Below are positions 18,137 through 26,688 of a stretch of 64,000 nucleotides of DNA, piece by piece. A program made the translations under genes and the position numbers. Positions within the stretch are counted from its first letter, which is position 1. Each line of letters starts with the position of its first letter. The notes under the pieces were generated by a model. The model searched no databases. It was not told the origin of the DNA and worked only from the letters and a program-made list of their open reading frames with translations. Location: contig JAJPHP010000058.1 of NCBI GenBank assembly GCA_021325255.1, positions 62,001 to 126,000 on the forward strand. Direction: 5' to 3'. Origin of the DNA: Nitrososphaerota archaeon (lineage in GTDB: Archaea; Thermoproteota; Nitrososphaeria; Nitrososphaerales; CADDZS01).

Positions 18137-19204
18137 CTATCCGCCAGCGCTTTGCACCAGCGGGATTACTTCCTTGGAAAAGAGGCGCATGCTCTCAACT
18201 GCCCTGTCAATGCTCAGCGAGCCAAAGTGAAATATCCCGGTAATGTAGTTGATTCCACTTTCTTCTTTGGTTTTCAAAATCTTCTCAGCAACGGTCTTTG
18301 GGTCACCCACGATTACGATGTTGTGCTGGTCCATGAAGTTGAAATCTTCCCACGGCTTGCCCTTGTGACTGCCCGCTCCCTCGATGCTTGACCTGTACCA
18401 TTCAAGATTTGTTTCGAGGCCCGCGTAGTTTCTGTAGCTGAATATGTGGGTCCAAAAGCCATACAGCGGATCCTTCGCGACCTTACGAGCTTCCTCAAGA
18501 TCTTTCGCGACGACTACATGTCTTTGCAGAGCCAGAATGGGCTCGGGCGCCTGTTTCGGCACAAAGTTTTTCTTGTAAAGGTCGAAGACTTGCTTTACAG
18601 TCTCGTTGGAAACGTACTGCGCGGCGGTATGCATCCCCCGCGAGGCAGCCCACCTGATCGAAGTCTCGCTTTGAGGTCCCGGGAACCAGACGGGCGGATG
18701 AGGCTTTTGCACGGGCCGCGGCAGTATCTGGAGGTTCTCGTAATGGAAGTGCTTGCCATGATAAGACATCGGGTCATCTCTCAGTGCGGCGAGGCCCACA
18801 TCGAAAGATTCTTCAAAGATTTCTCTCCTTTCCGGCTCCTTCCAGACTGCCCCAAACTGTTCGTACTCCCACTCTACTGACCCTCGAGTGATCCCATAGT
18901 GCATTCTCCCATTGGAGAGGTTGTCGAGCATGGCAATAGTCTCAGCTGTTCGAAGGGGGTGGCGGTAGTTTATTATGAATCCGAAGGGCACGAGCTGAAT
19001 CTTCTTTGTCCTCACGGCAGCCGCAGCGAGAAACACTTCCTGATTTGGCAAGAGGCAGAAATCCAGAAAGTGGTGCTCGGGTGAGAAATAGTGCTCAAAA
19101 CCCAATTCTTCCGCCTTCTGGACGAGCTCGAGTTCACCCTCGTAGACTTCCTGCGCGGTTTTTCCGCGGGCCCAGGTGACGTAGTCGTAGACTCCAAATC
19201 GCAT
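18137..19204 (-). CDS. LLM-class flavin-dependent monooxygenase
   Basis: The 355-residue protein is closer to the bacterial-luciferase/alkanal-monooxygenase branch than to the Mer-like ones. It starts MRFGVYDYVTWARG, carries GFEHYFSPEHHF and FGFIINYRHPLRTAETIAMLDNLSNGRMHYGITRGS, then PHPPVWFPGPQSETS. The EHH motif is common in oxygenases that use reduced FMN and O2. It is convergent with the upstream LLM gene and 179 nt downstream of the flavin monooxygenase gene on the same strand, so it may be cotranscribed with it. Confidence 0.83.
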   Translation of the reverse strand: MRFGVYDYVTWARGKTAQEVYEGELELVQKAEELGFEHYFSPEHHFLDFCLLPNQEVFLAAAAVRTKKIQLVPFGFIINYRHPLRTAETIAMLDNLSNGRMHYGITRGSVEWEYEQFGAVWKEPERREIFEESFDVGLAALRDDPMSYHGKHFHYENLQILPRPVQKPHPPVWFPGPQSETSIRWAASRGMHTAAQYVSNETVKQVFDLYKKNFVPKQAPEPILALQRHVVVAKDLEEARKVAKDPLYGFWTHIFSYRNYAGLETNLEWYRSSIEGAGSHKGKPWEDFNFMDQHNIVIVGDPKTVAEKILKTKEESGINYITGIFHFGSLSIDRAVESMRLFSKEVIPLVQSAGG

Positions 19205-19383
19205 GTCCTAGTTACAATGACAGGACAGCAGTGCGTGGATTCTTATGTCTTCTTCAAACATACTAGATTTGGAGTGATTTGCAGCAGCGGGCTAAGAAAT
19301 GCAGAGGAAAAAAACTCAGCGCTGTGGGAAACTGTCGAGACGCTGATTGTATTGTATTGGTCCAGGGCTTCTCCAAAGATTCT

Positions 19384-20550
19384 TCATCTTGTGACGGGCT
19401 TGAAACCCACCTTTTCCATGAAGGGGAGACACTCCGGAAACGACTCTACGTTTTGACTTAACTTCTCGAAATAGCCAAACAAAGTGTGGTTGCTCTCAAG
19501 TACATTTGTATTGAACGGCCTTGCACGCGACTCGTACTCTGATAGAACCTCTTTGGTGAAGACCTCTCTACCGCCATCATCGCCCAACTTCTCGATGAGT
19601 CGGTACAGGTGCAATATGTCGTTGAGGGCCATTGACATGCCCTGCGCCTGCATGGGGTGCGTTGTGTGAGCTGAATCGCCAATTAGGCAGACTCCATCAC
19701 CCACGTACTTCTGGGCATGCCTCTTCAATACGTGGTAAAAGATTCCGGTCTCCTCAATCTTACATCCTTCGAGCGACCATGCTCTCTCTGCGAGCTTTGC
19801 CTCCTGCTCTTCCACAGCTGAAGTCAGCCACCACTTCAGATCCTCAATTCTCACCTCGACCGCTGCCCTTGTAAGCGGCCCGCCGGTTGGAAACACTCCT
19901 GTAAAGCCCTCGCGGCTCAGGTGAAACTGCCCCCATTTGATCGGGTGTTTTGAGTCTAGGTAGAGCATCAGATACCCAACGCGGTAATCATACTCCACGG
20001 TCGGTATGTGCAACGCGTCACGCAGTCGGGAGTTTGCTCCCTCCGCCACAATCACGAGATCTGCGTCTACTCTGTCTTCGGAACCGTCTGCCCTGGATTT
20101 GCAAAGTACGTTTCTCCTTCCGTCCTTAAAATCGGAGAGACCGAGCGCGTCGGTTCCAAATCTTACCTCGACGTTGCCCATCGCTTTTAGCAGCTTTGAG
20201 TAGGCTGCATTAACGATGACCTTGTGCGACGTATGGATTACAGGGTACTCTGGAGCAAGATAGTCGTAGCGGAAGTCGCCGAGCTTTCTGCCAGCCTCCT
20301 TGTGGAAGAGCTCTCGCACCTCGCCAGCTCTCATGATCGCGTCTGGTCTGTTCTTGAAGTAGTCAAGCATGTCAAACCTATCAAGGGCCCGGCAGGTTTC
20401 AGATCGCAGGGCCTCTCCGCGCTTTACACTCCCCACCTGTTCCAGGGTATCCTTTTCGATCAGAGTGATGCTGCAATTCTTCAATGTGGAAAGCGCCACG
20501 GCGGCACTGGCTCCCGCTATCCCTCCACCGCAAATTACAATTTGCTTCAT
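19384..20550 (-). CDS. FAD-dependent monooxygenase (class A, PHBH-like)
   Basis: A 388-residue single-component flavoprotein hydroxylase. The N-terminal dinucleotide motif is GGGIAGASAA (residues 7-16), followed by the ribose-binding acid in LIEKD. A middle segment reads DLVIVAEGANSRLRD, and the FAD-pyrophosphate motif CLIGDSAHTTHPMQAQGMSMAL is intact. Such enzymes hydroxylate aromatic or N-heterocyclic acids using NAD(P)H and O2, for example 6-hydroxynicotinate 3-monooxygenase. It lies between an LLM monooxygenase and a RidA protein, all on the minus strand. The aromatic substrate is inferred. Confidence 0.84.
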   Translation of the reverse strand: MKQIVICGGGIAGASAAVALSTLKNCSITLIEKDTLEQVGSVKRGEALRSETCRALDRFDMLDYFKNRPDAIMRAGEVRELFHKEAGRKLGDFRYDYLAPEYPVIHTSHKVIVNAAYSKLLKAMGNVEVRFGTDALGLSDFKDGRRNVLCKSRADGSEDRVDADLVIVAEGANSRLRDALHIPTVEYDYRVGYLMLYLDSKHPIKWGQFHLSREGFTGVFPTGGPLTRAAVEVRIEDLKWWLTSAVEEQEAKLAERAWSLEGCKIEETGIFYHVLKRHAQKYVGDGVCLIGDSAHTTHPMQAQGMSMALNDILHLYRLIEKLGDDGGREVFTKEVLSEYESRARPFNTNVLESNHTLFGYFEKLSQNVESFPECLPFMEKVGFKPVTR

Positions 20551-20649
20551 TTTGCCATGTTTACTTACTCTGCTTTTGAGAGGCGAGTCTTTTTTGTGTG
20601 GATGATCGCAGAAGACTTGCTAGGGCACTGCCTTACATCCATCTTGAAC

Positions 20650-21045
20650 TCAGATTATCGCAATGGCCTCAACTTCAACGAGCATCCCGGGAAGCGCGAG
20701 GGACTTTACCTCGACGAGAGTCTGTGCGGGAAGCTCGTCCTTGAAGTAGTTCCTTGAGACTTCCGTGAAAGTCATGAGGTTTGACATGTCGGTTACGTAT
20801 GCGTTGACCTTGACTACGTTGTGAAAGGTAGCACCAGCTTCTTTCAGGACGTTCCCGATCCCTTCGTATGCCATCATGCACTGCTCCTTGAAGCCAAAGT
20901 CCTTCATTACGTTGCCTTGCCTATCGATTGCGGCCTGACCCGCAATGAAGAGCGTCTTCTTCCCTTCCTCGACCAGTATTCCCTGCGAGAAACCAAACGC
21001 TTTGCTATTGAACAGCGAATCTGGAGCGATGGTCTTTCTATTCAT
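20650..21045 (-). CDS. RidA/YjgF/YER057c/UK114 family protein
   Basis: This 131-residue protein has the trimeric chorismate-mutase-like RidA fold: [15 protein letters not shown], then [26 protein letters not shown], and [13 protein letters not shown] at the end. The arginine that defines imine deaminase activity in RidA (PAR-S in the motif before VEV) is glutamine here (PAQTLVEV). It is therefore more likely a catabolic Rid-subfamily member than a classical imine deaminase. Such proteins accompany flavin oxygenases in pyrimidine and aromatic catabolism. It starts 26 nt after an LLM gene and probably shares its transcript. Confidence 0.82.
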   Translation of the reverse strand: MNRKTIAPDSLFNSKAFGFSQGILVEEGKKTLFIAGQAAIDRQGNVMKDFGFKEQCMMAYEGIGNVLKEAGATFHNVVKVNAYVTDMSNLMTFTEVSRNYFKDELPAQTLVEVKSLALPGMLVEVEAIAII

Positions 21046-21071
21046 GTTTCATTGCTACCCACCCTTGGAAG

Positions 21072-22118
21072 TTAGAAGGCTGGCAATATAGCTTTTCCGA
21101 CCTCTTCGAGCATTCCAAACTGGTCCCTGGACCCCATTATGAGTTTGATTTCATCCGCACCGGCCTCGCGGAATGCCTCGATGCGCTTCAAACACTCTTC
21201 TCTTGTTCCATAAATTGACCAGCGCTCCACGGTCTCGGTGTCAACCGGATTTGCAAAGTACCCCTCGATCATATCCTTCACTTCGTTGCGAGCCCTGTCG
21301 CGGTCTGGGTTCACATTGAACCAGCACTCCACTGCCCGCTTGATCTCCGCTGGCCTTCTCCCATACTTTGTGGCGATTTCCGATATTAACTCGGATTTCT
21401 CCCTGAACTCGTCCGGATGTATCATGATCGTGAACCATCCGTCCGAGAGCCTCGCAACACGTTCGAACGCGCCTGTGAAGGCGCCTTGTTTCTTTCGAGT
21501 GTATCCTGGCGTGGCGGAGAGTACAACCTTGTCCTGGCTCTTTGGCACCCAAACTCCCGCAGCTATCCAGATCGGCGGTGGACTCTGCACCGGCAGGTAT
21601 CCAATCTTTGCGCCGCTGAGTGAGTAGACCTCCCCTTTGTGTTCCAACGTCTCTCCCCCCCACAGTTTCCTTAGTATGACGATGTTCTCCTCCATTGCCT
21701 TGCCCCTCTGCCTCAGGTGAACGCCCACAAGTTCCGCTTCCTTTGCTACTCCCGCTGGAGTTCCGCCCCCAATGCCAAATGTCAGAATCATTCGTCCACC
21801 AGACAGCCTGTCCAAGGTGGCCCAAGAGAGGGCCAGCATGATCGGGTTTCTAAAGTGAGGTTGGATAATAGAGCCACCGAGCCTTATTCGAGACGTTCTT
21901 GCCGCGACGGCCCCCAGGATCGCAATCGGTTCGTACCTTGGGCTGTCAATTAGGCTGTCGCCGACCCAGACGGCGCCAAAGCCGAGCTCCTCAGCTCGCT
22001 CGGCCATCTTGATCATGTCGGTTGGCGGGTAATTTTTCAGAAATACTGACGCTCTGTTGTTAAGCGAGAGACCAAAGTAAGAACCTGACTTTGACATTTC
22101 GAGTACCATATCTTTCAT
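21072..22118 (-). CDS. LLM-class F420-dependent oxidoreductase
   Basis: The 348-residue protein has the F420-dependent methylene-H4MPT reductase-like layout: MIKMAERAEELGFGAVWVGDSL, LGGSIIQPHFRNPIMLALSWATLDRLSGGRMILTFGIGGGTPAGVAKE, and PPPIWIAAGVW. It leads a likely minus-strand cluster of LLM oxidoreductase, RidA and flavin monooxygenase, with intergenic gaps of 26 and 99 nt. ATG at 22118 is used; the closer ATG at residue 8 would also work. The upstream gap of about 220 nt holds the promoter. Confidence 0.84.
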   Translation of the reverse strand: MKDMVLEMSKSGSYFGLSLNNRASVFLKNYPPTDMIKMAERAEELGFGAVWVGDSLIDSPRYEPIAILGAVAARTSRIRLGGSIIQPHFRNPIMLALSWATLDRLSGGRMILTFGIGGGTPAGVAKEAELVGVHLRQRGKAMEENIVILRKLWGGETLEHKGEVYSLSGAKIGYLPVQSPPPIWIAAGVWVPKSQDKVVLSATPGYTRKKQGAFTGAFERVARLSDGWFTIMIHPDEFREKSELISEIATKYGRRPAEIKRAVECWFNVNPDRDRARNEVKDMIEGYFANPVDTETVERWSIYGTREECLKRIEAFREAGADEIKLIMGSRDQFGMLEEVGKAILPAF

Positions 22119-22335
22119 GGATTCGCCAGTATTTTAGAGCATAGGCTACGTTTAGGACTGCTCTGTCGGCAGATGGCTTCATGCTCAGACCTTACTGCTA
22201 TTTCGCACTTGAAGTAGGATTTCTAAAGCGCAAACACTTGAGGAAGAGAAGGAAGCCTTGCTATGCCTTTGCGGGGCAAGGGTCAGGCCTAGATTACGTA
22301 TGGTATGTAAGATGTGGGAGGATTTCGCTTGTCTC

Positions 22336-23343
22336 TTAAGATCCTCTCTCCACCAATTCTGCTTCTATCTCTTGCGGCTGCTGGCGCTCTATAGGATCGG
22401 TCTGCACCGTAACTTCACCTTCTACGCCATTATTCCGGGTTTCTCCAAGCAGTGCGAGGACTCTATCCCAGTATTCCTTAGGAGTGTCTTTATCGAGTTT
22501 GATCTCGATTGTAGCTTGAATTTTTGGCAGCGCGCTCTCTGCATCAGAAGACGCAATCGTTCTGTTCAGCTTCCTCGGTGCCTTGTTGCTTCTTGTTTGG
22601 AGTGGCTGTGCCAGGGCAATTCTCTGAGAAGCTCTCCCGGCTAGTTCACCACTCCTTGCCGAAATAGGAGCATTCGATGTTGTCGGTGCATTCTGTGAAA
22701 GGGTCGATACAGTGCTAGAGGAAGTCACCTTTTCAGTGTAAAACGAGGATAGCTCCTGCGATACTTGAAGAGAGCCCTTTTCGGCCAGATAGAGGAAGAA
22801 CTTTGAAGCGTTTATGGCCTTGTCCTTGGTGAACGCATACCTTCGAATGAAAAAGTTCACAACATCGTCAGGTACCGCCCTTTCAATCTTGACCTCATTC
22901 AGAAGGTCGGCGTATGAACTCTTCGCAATTTCCTGGAACCCCTTCTTCTGTTCCTCGCCGATCAGGTTGAGCGTAGGCAAGAGCGGGGTCGGCTTACCCT
23001 GTTCGTCGATTACTCGCAGAAATTTCAGCTGAGCGAGAAGTTTCCCCTCATTGCTTGGAGCGATCTGACTCAGGAAGGACGCATCAATGACCGAAGGGTT
23101 CTGACGCTGAATCACCGCAAGAAATCTCTCAAACCAGAATCGCGAAGTGTTTCTGGCAGGAGGATTCCTCCTCGCCGATCCGCTCGCTGGTGAGGCTGAG
23201 GAAAATGGGTGAGAGGATGTGGAAGGACTCTTCGGTGCTTGAGCTTCCGGTCGAACAAGTGTCTCTTGAGATGTGTTTTCTTCTATCTGACCTTGGTTAT
23301 CATTCTTCACTACTCTTTGCTGTTCACTCAGAAGCATTGTCAT
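22336..23343 (-). CDS. DUF5343-like protein with disordered N-terminus
   Basis: After an N-terminal region rich in Ser, Pro, Gln and Glu, the middle of the protein resembles the DUF5343 family: a helical SIDASFLS-like start (here VIDASFLSQIAPSN), LLAQLKFLRVIDEQGKPTPLL, and ADLLNEVKIERAVPDDVVNFFIRRYAFT. DUF5343 proteins are small helical units of unknown function often found in accessory DNA. The C-terminal third is again low complexity and ends in an acidic KLDKDTPKEYWDRVLALLGET segment. I chose the ATG at 23343 because a minus-strand TATA box (CTATAAT) is centred 31 nt before it. A longer ATG at 23397 lies upstream of that box. Confidence 0.6.
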   Translation of the reverse strand: MTMLLSEQQRVVKNDNQGQIEENTSQETLVRPEAQAPKSPSTSSHPFSSASPASGSARRNPPARNTSRFWFERFLAVIQRQNPSVIDASFLSQIAPSNEGKLLAQLKFLRVIDEQGKPTPLLPTLNLIGEEQKKGFQEIAKSSYADLLNEVKIERAVPDDVVNFFIRRYAFTKDKAINASKFFLYLAEKGSLQVSQELSSFYTEKVTSSSTVSTLSQNAPTTSNAPISARSGELAGRASQRIALAQPLQTRSNKAPRKLNRTIASSDAESALPKIQATIEIKLDKDTPKEYWDRVLALLGETRNNGVEGEVTVQTDPIERQQPQEIEAELVERGS

Positions 23344-23370
23344 GGCGGGAGTTACAGCAATATTACAGTA

Positions 23371-23377
23371 ATTATAG
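23371..23377 (-). promoter_or_regulatory. TATA box of the DUF5343-like gene
   Basis: On the minus strand CTATAAT is centred 31 nt before the ATG at 23343. This supports the shorter start for that gene. Confidence 0.45.
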
Positions 23378-23397
23378 TTTTCCTGGCAAAAATGCAA

Positions 23398-24308
23398 CGT
23401 AAATACTAAGGATGAAGGATGCAGAGATAGATGCTAGCCTGCAAAAGAGGGGTGTAGCAGAGTAGCCATGAATCGGATATGGTGGATCATGCAGAGCAAA
23501 AGATCTTGCAATAAGTCTTTCCTTTTGCTTTTGCCTTTGATTTTGCTTTAGGGCCCTTCATCTCTTTTCCTACAATCTCCTTGACCCTGAACCTGTGTCC
23601 CTCCTAAATGTGTGACTGTGATTCAGGTGATGACGATGAGGAGGAAGAATGGGGGAGAAACACCATAGAAATCAAGAAAGATCCAAGGTCAGTGACAGTT
23701 TTATCGTATTGGTCGAGATACAGGCCCTTCTTATGGGTTTGAATGACACAAACAGAACTAAGAAGATCCCGTCTATGGGCGAGAAAGTGTAATCGCGAAT
23801 TTTGAAATGGGAAATTGCCTCATCTCGTCGCTTTCATATTTCACGAGTGGAATGCAACCAGGATAGGGCAAGTTTCTCATGCCCTCGAACGGATCACGCA
23901 CGTTGCCTGCACTAACGTAGGCAAGCTATTTCACCCAAACGAGCGTTCAGTGGTCGGGCTCTTCTGCACGATACTTACATTCATGACATGTTGGCCTTTT
24001 TGCCGAGTGGAGAGAGTCAGATCAGATTCGAGCGATATATCGTTCGGAGGAAGTTTTCTCTGTCTCTCCTCGCCTCTCTTTTTTCGAGAGTCAAAATTCT
24101 CCAGAAAATCTGTACTCATGCAGTGATACCCGATTCTAAAATAGTAGAAGCAGATTCTCTTTCCTAGAGGACAATCGCTTGGATCCGTTTTGGAAATACC
24201 AGCGGCGGTTGCGATCAGCAATCTATTTGACCTTGGTTCCATCTTTATAGGGCCTATTCCGATCCGTTTTCGAATGGAACGTTTCCGGCATGAGGATCTC
24301 CTCGTGCG
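23398..24308. other. About 0.9 kb without a convincing gene
   Basis: Short ORFs occur on both strands but none has recognisable family features. A minus-strand CCTATAAAG (about 24244-24252) looks like a TATA box and would start a transcript near 24220, so a small RNA or short peptide gene remains possible. A Lys/Ala-rich reading frame of about 40 codons lies on the minus strand near 23500-23600 but lacks a normal start. Confidence 0.4.
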
Positions 24309-24827
24309 TCAACAAGTGGTGCGTTCGACGCGGCTGTCCTGATTTCTTTCCAAACGACTGCGCGGCCCGACGGGGCGTGAGCGAATTATGAACCAAACTC
24401 CTAGACCAATCAAGGCTAGACCTGTTGCAATCAAGACGGAATAGAGTTCATACTGTGACTGATAGAACGGGAGTAACACCGGACATCCCCCATAGCATCT
24501 CGTTGACTGGTCTTCTTCCAGCAACACAAAGAACAAAGAGAACAGTCCTACGAGCGACACTCCGAGTGCAGAAGAAGCAGAGCCGAGGGTAACTCTGACC
24601 AATTCTTTCCTACAGGCATCGATGTTCCTGATCCATGAGCTAGAGATATTGAATATAAAAGAAAAGATAGCTATGGTGATACCTGCAGCGACTCCAGGAA
24701 CAAAGTATTGACCGTAAGGAAAGGCTTGATTCGGCCCCTCATAAGTTCCAAGAAGAATAGCGACGCATAGGAGGACCACTGAGCTGACGAGAGAGAGGGC
24801 CGTTATGAGCGAACTTGTCTTCACCAC
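24309..24827 (-). CDS. Four-helix membrane protein of unknown function
   Basis: A small integral membrane protein with four hydrophobic segments (SLITALSLVSSVVLLCVAIL, VPGVAAGITIAIFSFIF, SALGVSLVGLFSLFFVLL and SVLIATGLALIGLGVWFII). A cysteine-containing extracellular loop (RCYGGCPV) lies between helices 3 and 4, and the tail is basic. I place the start at the GTG at 24827, 7 nt after the stop of the secreted-protein gene. A GTG at 24881 would overlap that gene by 47 nt and add 18 polar residues before the first helix. It is probably cotranscribed with the secreted protein. Function not recognised. Confidence 0.6.
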   Translation of the reverse strand: MVKTSSLITALSLVSSVVLLCVAILLGTYEGPNQAFPYGQYFVPGVAAGITIAIFSFIFNISSSWIRNIDACRKELVRVTLGSASSALGVSLVGLFSLFFVLLEEDQSTRCYGGCPVLLPFYQSQYELYSVLIATGLALIGLGVWFIIRSRPVGPRSRLERNQDSRVERTTC

Positions 24828-24834
24828 GTTTTCT

Positions 24835-25944
24835 TTATCCCCACAGCTTTGTATTGTCCGCGATGCCTCTGCAAGTGCCACAAGCTTCGTAGAAAGTCAC
24901 TACAGGACTGGACTGTGGAACGTTGGCAGTAGCACCCACGAATCCGGTATTAGACAGCGCCCAGTCCTGATCAAAGTAGGTGTAAGGCCCTTGCATAGAT
25001 TCTGCTGTCTGAACGGTGTGCCAAGCACCTGATTGATAATATGATGGATTCTTTATCTGGACCTGAAAACACGAATTGCAATTCCAGTGACTCTGAGTCC
25101 AGAAGCCGAACTGGTAATAGTATGCCGTGAAGTATGGGCCGTAGATGATTGGACTAACTGTTCCCAGGTAGAATACTTGTTTGAATGTGGAAGGAGGGGT
25201 GTAGGAGTAATATTGCATCCAAGAGTTACCGTCGTACGAATAGTACCAATAGATCACGTTCGAAGAATCTACCATCTTTACGTAGATCGTTTGCCCCGCA
25301 GAGAGTCCATAGATATTCAGGATAAAAGCGGTCAGTTCTTTGGCCCATCCAGGAAAGCCTCCGCATTGCTGACCTGTCCCAAGGCCCTCGCAATCTTCCC
25401 ACATGTCGGCTACTACACCGTGATGACCATCCGGATACAGAACGTGAGCAGCTCTCATCATGTAGTCCTGTCCAGTTATGCAGCAGTCCTGACCCTGCAA
25501 ATTAATCGTGCCTTCTAGCCAGTTGCCCGATGGGATAGAAGACGGGTTCGTGCTGGGGAATGTTATTTGAGCCTGTACAGCAGTTGCGACGCCCCAAGTT
25601 GAATGGTCTCCTGTCTGCCATCCTCCTTCATAGGGTCTAGAAGGATAGAGCGATCCTCCTACCATTGGTTCGACTGTCAAAGATGGCCTCGCTCTTACGG
25701 ATTGTGAAGAGACAGATGAGGGTCCTACCGGCGTAGAAGTCAAGACGGTACCATTGTACAATGTGATCATCACAGGTGTGGTTGAATTCCCGGTGTAACT
25801 GGGAGGAAATATAGCAGCATTCAGATCACTCGCCGGAGCAGTGTAGACACTGGGTGAAACCAGGGTGTGAGCTAGAAGCACGTTAGATGGTGAAAACAAG
25901 ACTAGTAGGCTCAGGACTATAATAGAAATAGCTATATTATACAT
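24835..25944 (-). CDS. Secreted aromatic- and cysteine-rich protein
   Basis: A 369-residue protein with a clear N-terminal signal or anchor (residues 4-25, ending near VLLAHT). The mature part is rich in Tyr, Trp, Ser and Gly and contains paired cysteines (QDCCITGQD, WEDCEGLGTGQQCGG, WNCNSCFQV and YEACGTCRG), so it probably folds outside the cell with disulfides. A beta-rich, jelly-roll or glutamic-peptidase-like fold is possible from the strand pattern, but no catalytic pair is clear. It is followed by a small membrane protein in the same direction. No known family recognised with confidence. Confidence 0.65.
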   Translation of the reverse strand: MYNIAISIIVLSLLVLFSPSNVLLAHTLVSPSVYTAPASDLNAAIFPPSYTGNSTTPVMITLYNGTVLTSTPVGPSSVSSQSVRARPSLTVEPMVGGSLYPSRPYEGGWQTGDHSTWGVATAVQAQITFPSTNPSSIPSGNWLEGTINLQGQDCCITGQDYMMRAAHVLYPDGHHGVVADMWEDCEGLGTGQQCGGFPGWAKELTAFILNIYGLSAGQTIYVKMVDSSNVIYWYYSYDGNSWMQYYSYTPPSTFKQVFYLGTVSPIIYGPYFTAYYYQFGFWTQSHWNCNSCFQVQIKNPSYYQSGAWHTVQTAESMQGPYTYFDQDWALSNTGFVGATANVPQSSPVVTFYEACGTCRGIADNTKLWG

Positions 25945-26324
25945 AGATAACTTTACTTGGTCTGGTCACAAGAGACAAGTACTATATGAGTATTGTGAAA
26001 GTCACCTAAGTCATGCTCCATCTTTTAAGGAAAGGAATCGGTTCAGTCTCTCCTCCATCTGGCAGGGCTTCAGATTTGCGAAGCTCTTGTCGGAGTATTT
26101 GCACATTGTCATTTGATTTTTATTCAAATTTCTTGATAATGTACAACTCCATCTGAGACTTTGAACATAATTAGGGCACTTAGCTTTTGATGGAAGGGAA
26201 CAGAGATGAGGCTTTAGGTAAGACAACCGTAGAAGGCAGAGAGATATATTTTCGTCTTAGGATCACCAGGTGCCATCGGTGCAAGGGCAAGCAGAGAAAA
26301 AGATGTAATGAACTGCACGGTCGA
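25945..26324. other. Intergenic, no supported gene
   Basis: This 380-nt stretch between two minus-strand genes has only a weak 71-codon minus-strand frame without family features or a promoter. AT-rich sequence near 25982-25990 may be the promoter of the secreted protein gene. Confidence 0.35.
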
Positions 26325-26588
26325 TCAGAGATTAGTCAATTCTCCAATCAGGTCGGCGGCTTTCTTCCCCTTCTCAGTCAAAGAGTAAACAACCGGTCGA
26401 TAGGGCTCATTTAGGACCTCCTTGTTGACTAGTCTTGCCTCTTCCATAGCTTTCAAGGCCCTCGTAGTTGTGGTTGCAAAGCCCACAAGATCTGCGAGAT
26501 CAGAGTAACGCACCCGTCCCTTCTCTTTCAGTGTAGACAGAATCCTCTCAGTTCCTCTGAGAGCAAGAACATCCAGTATTCTTCGCAT
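26325..26588 (-). CDS. Winged-helix transcriptional regulator
   Basis: A compact regulator with an ArsR/HxlR-like winged helix: ILDVLALRGTERILSTLKEKG (helix 1), VRYSDLADLVGFATTTTRALKAMEEARLV (helix-turn-helix) and PYRPVVYSLTEKGKKAADLIGEL (wing and last helix). The start is set at the ATG giving MRRILDVL. A TTG start at 26663 would fall inside an inverted repeat that looks like the promoter. It is divergent from a zinc-ribbon membrane protein, and the repeat between them suggests it controls itself and its neighbour. Ligand or signal unknown. Confidence 0.75.
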   Translation of the reverse strand: MRRILDVLALRGTERILSTLKEKGRVRYSDLADLVGFATTTTRALKAMEEARLVNKEVLNEPYRPVVYSLTEKGKKAADLIGELTNL

Positions 26589-26650
26589 GTCGCTCGGCTT
26601 GACTTGGTTTACAGCAGTATTGCTGGCAAGCGAGCGGAGAAATACTATTG

Positions 26651-26686
26651 CTAGCGATACCAATTGTTAAGTAGTGCTAACGCTAG
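26651..26686. promoter_or_regulatory. Inverted repeat between divergent genes, probable operator
   Basis: CTAGCGATA (26651-26659) and TAACGCTAG (26678-26686) match as inverted arms at 8 of 9 positions. The 18-nt spacer holds AATTGTTAAG, a TATA-like word usable in either direction. This is the expected place for an operator of the adjacent winged-helix regulator. Confidence 0.5.
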
Positions 26687-26688
26687 TC

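Noticed and set aside
23931..24242. 103-codon minus-strand frame behind a TATA-like box
   Set aside because: Its ATG lies only a few bases after the box, before the expected transcription start, and the sequence has no family character; a non-coding transcript is as likely.
26011..26226. 71-codon minus-strand frame
   Set aside because: No family features, no promoter at a sensible distance and irregular composition.
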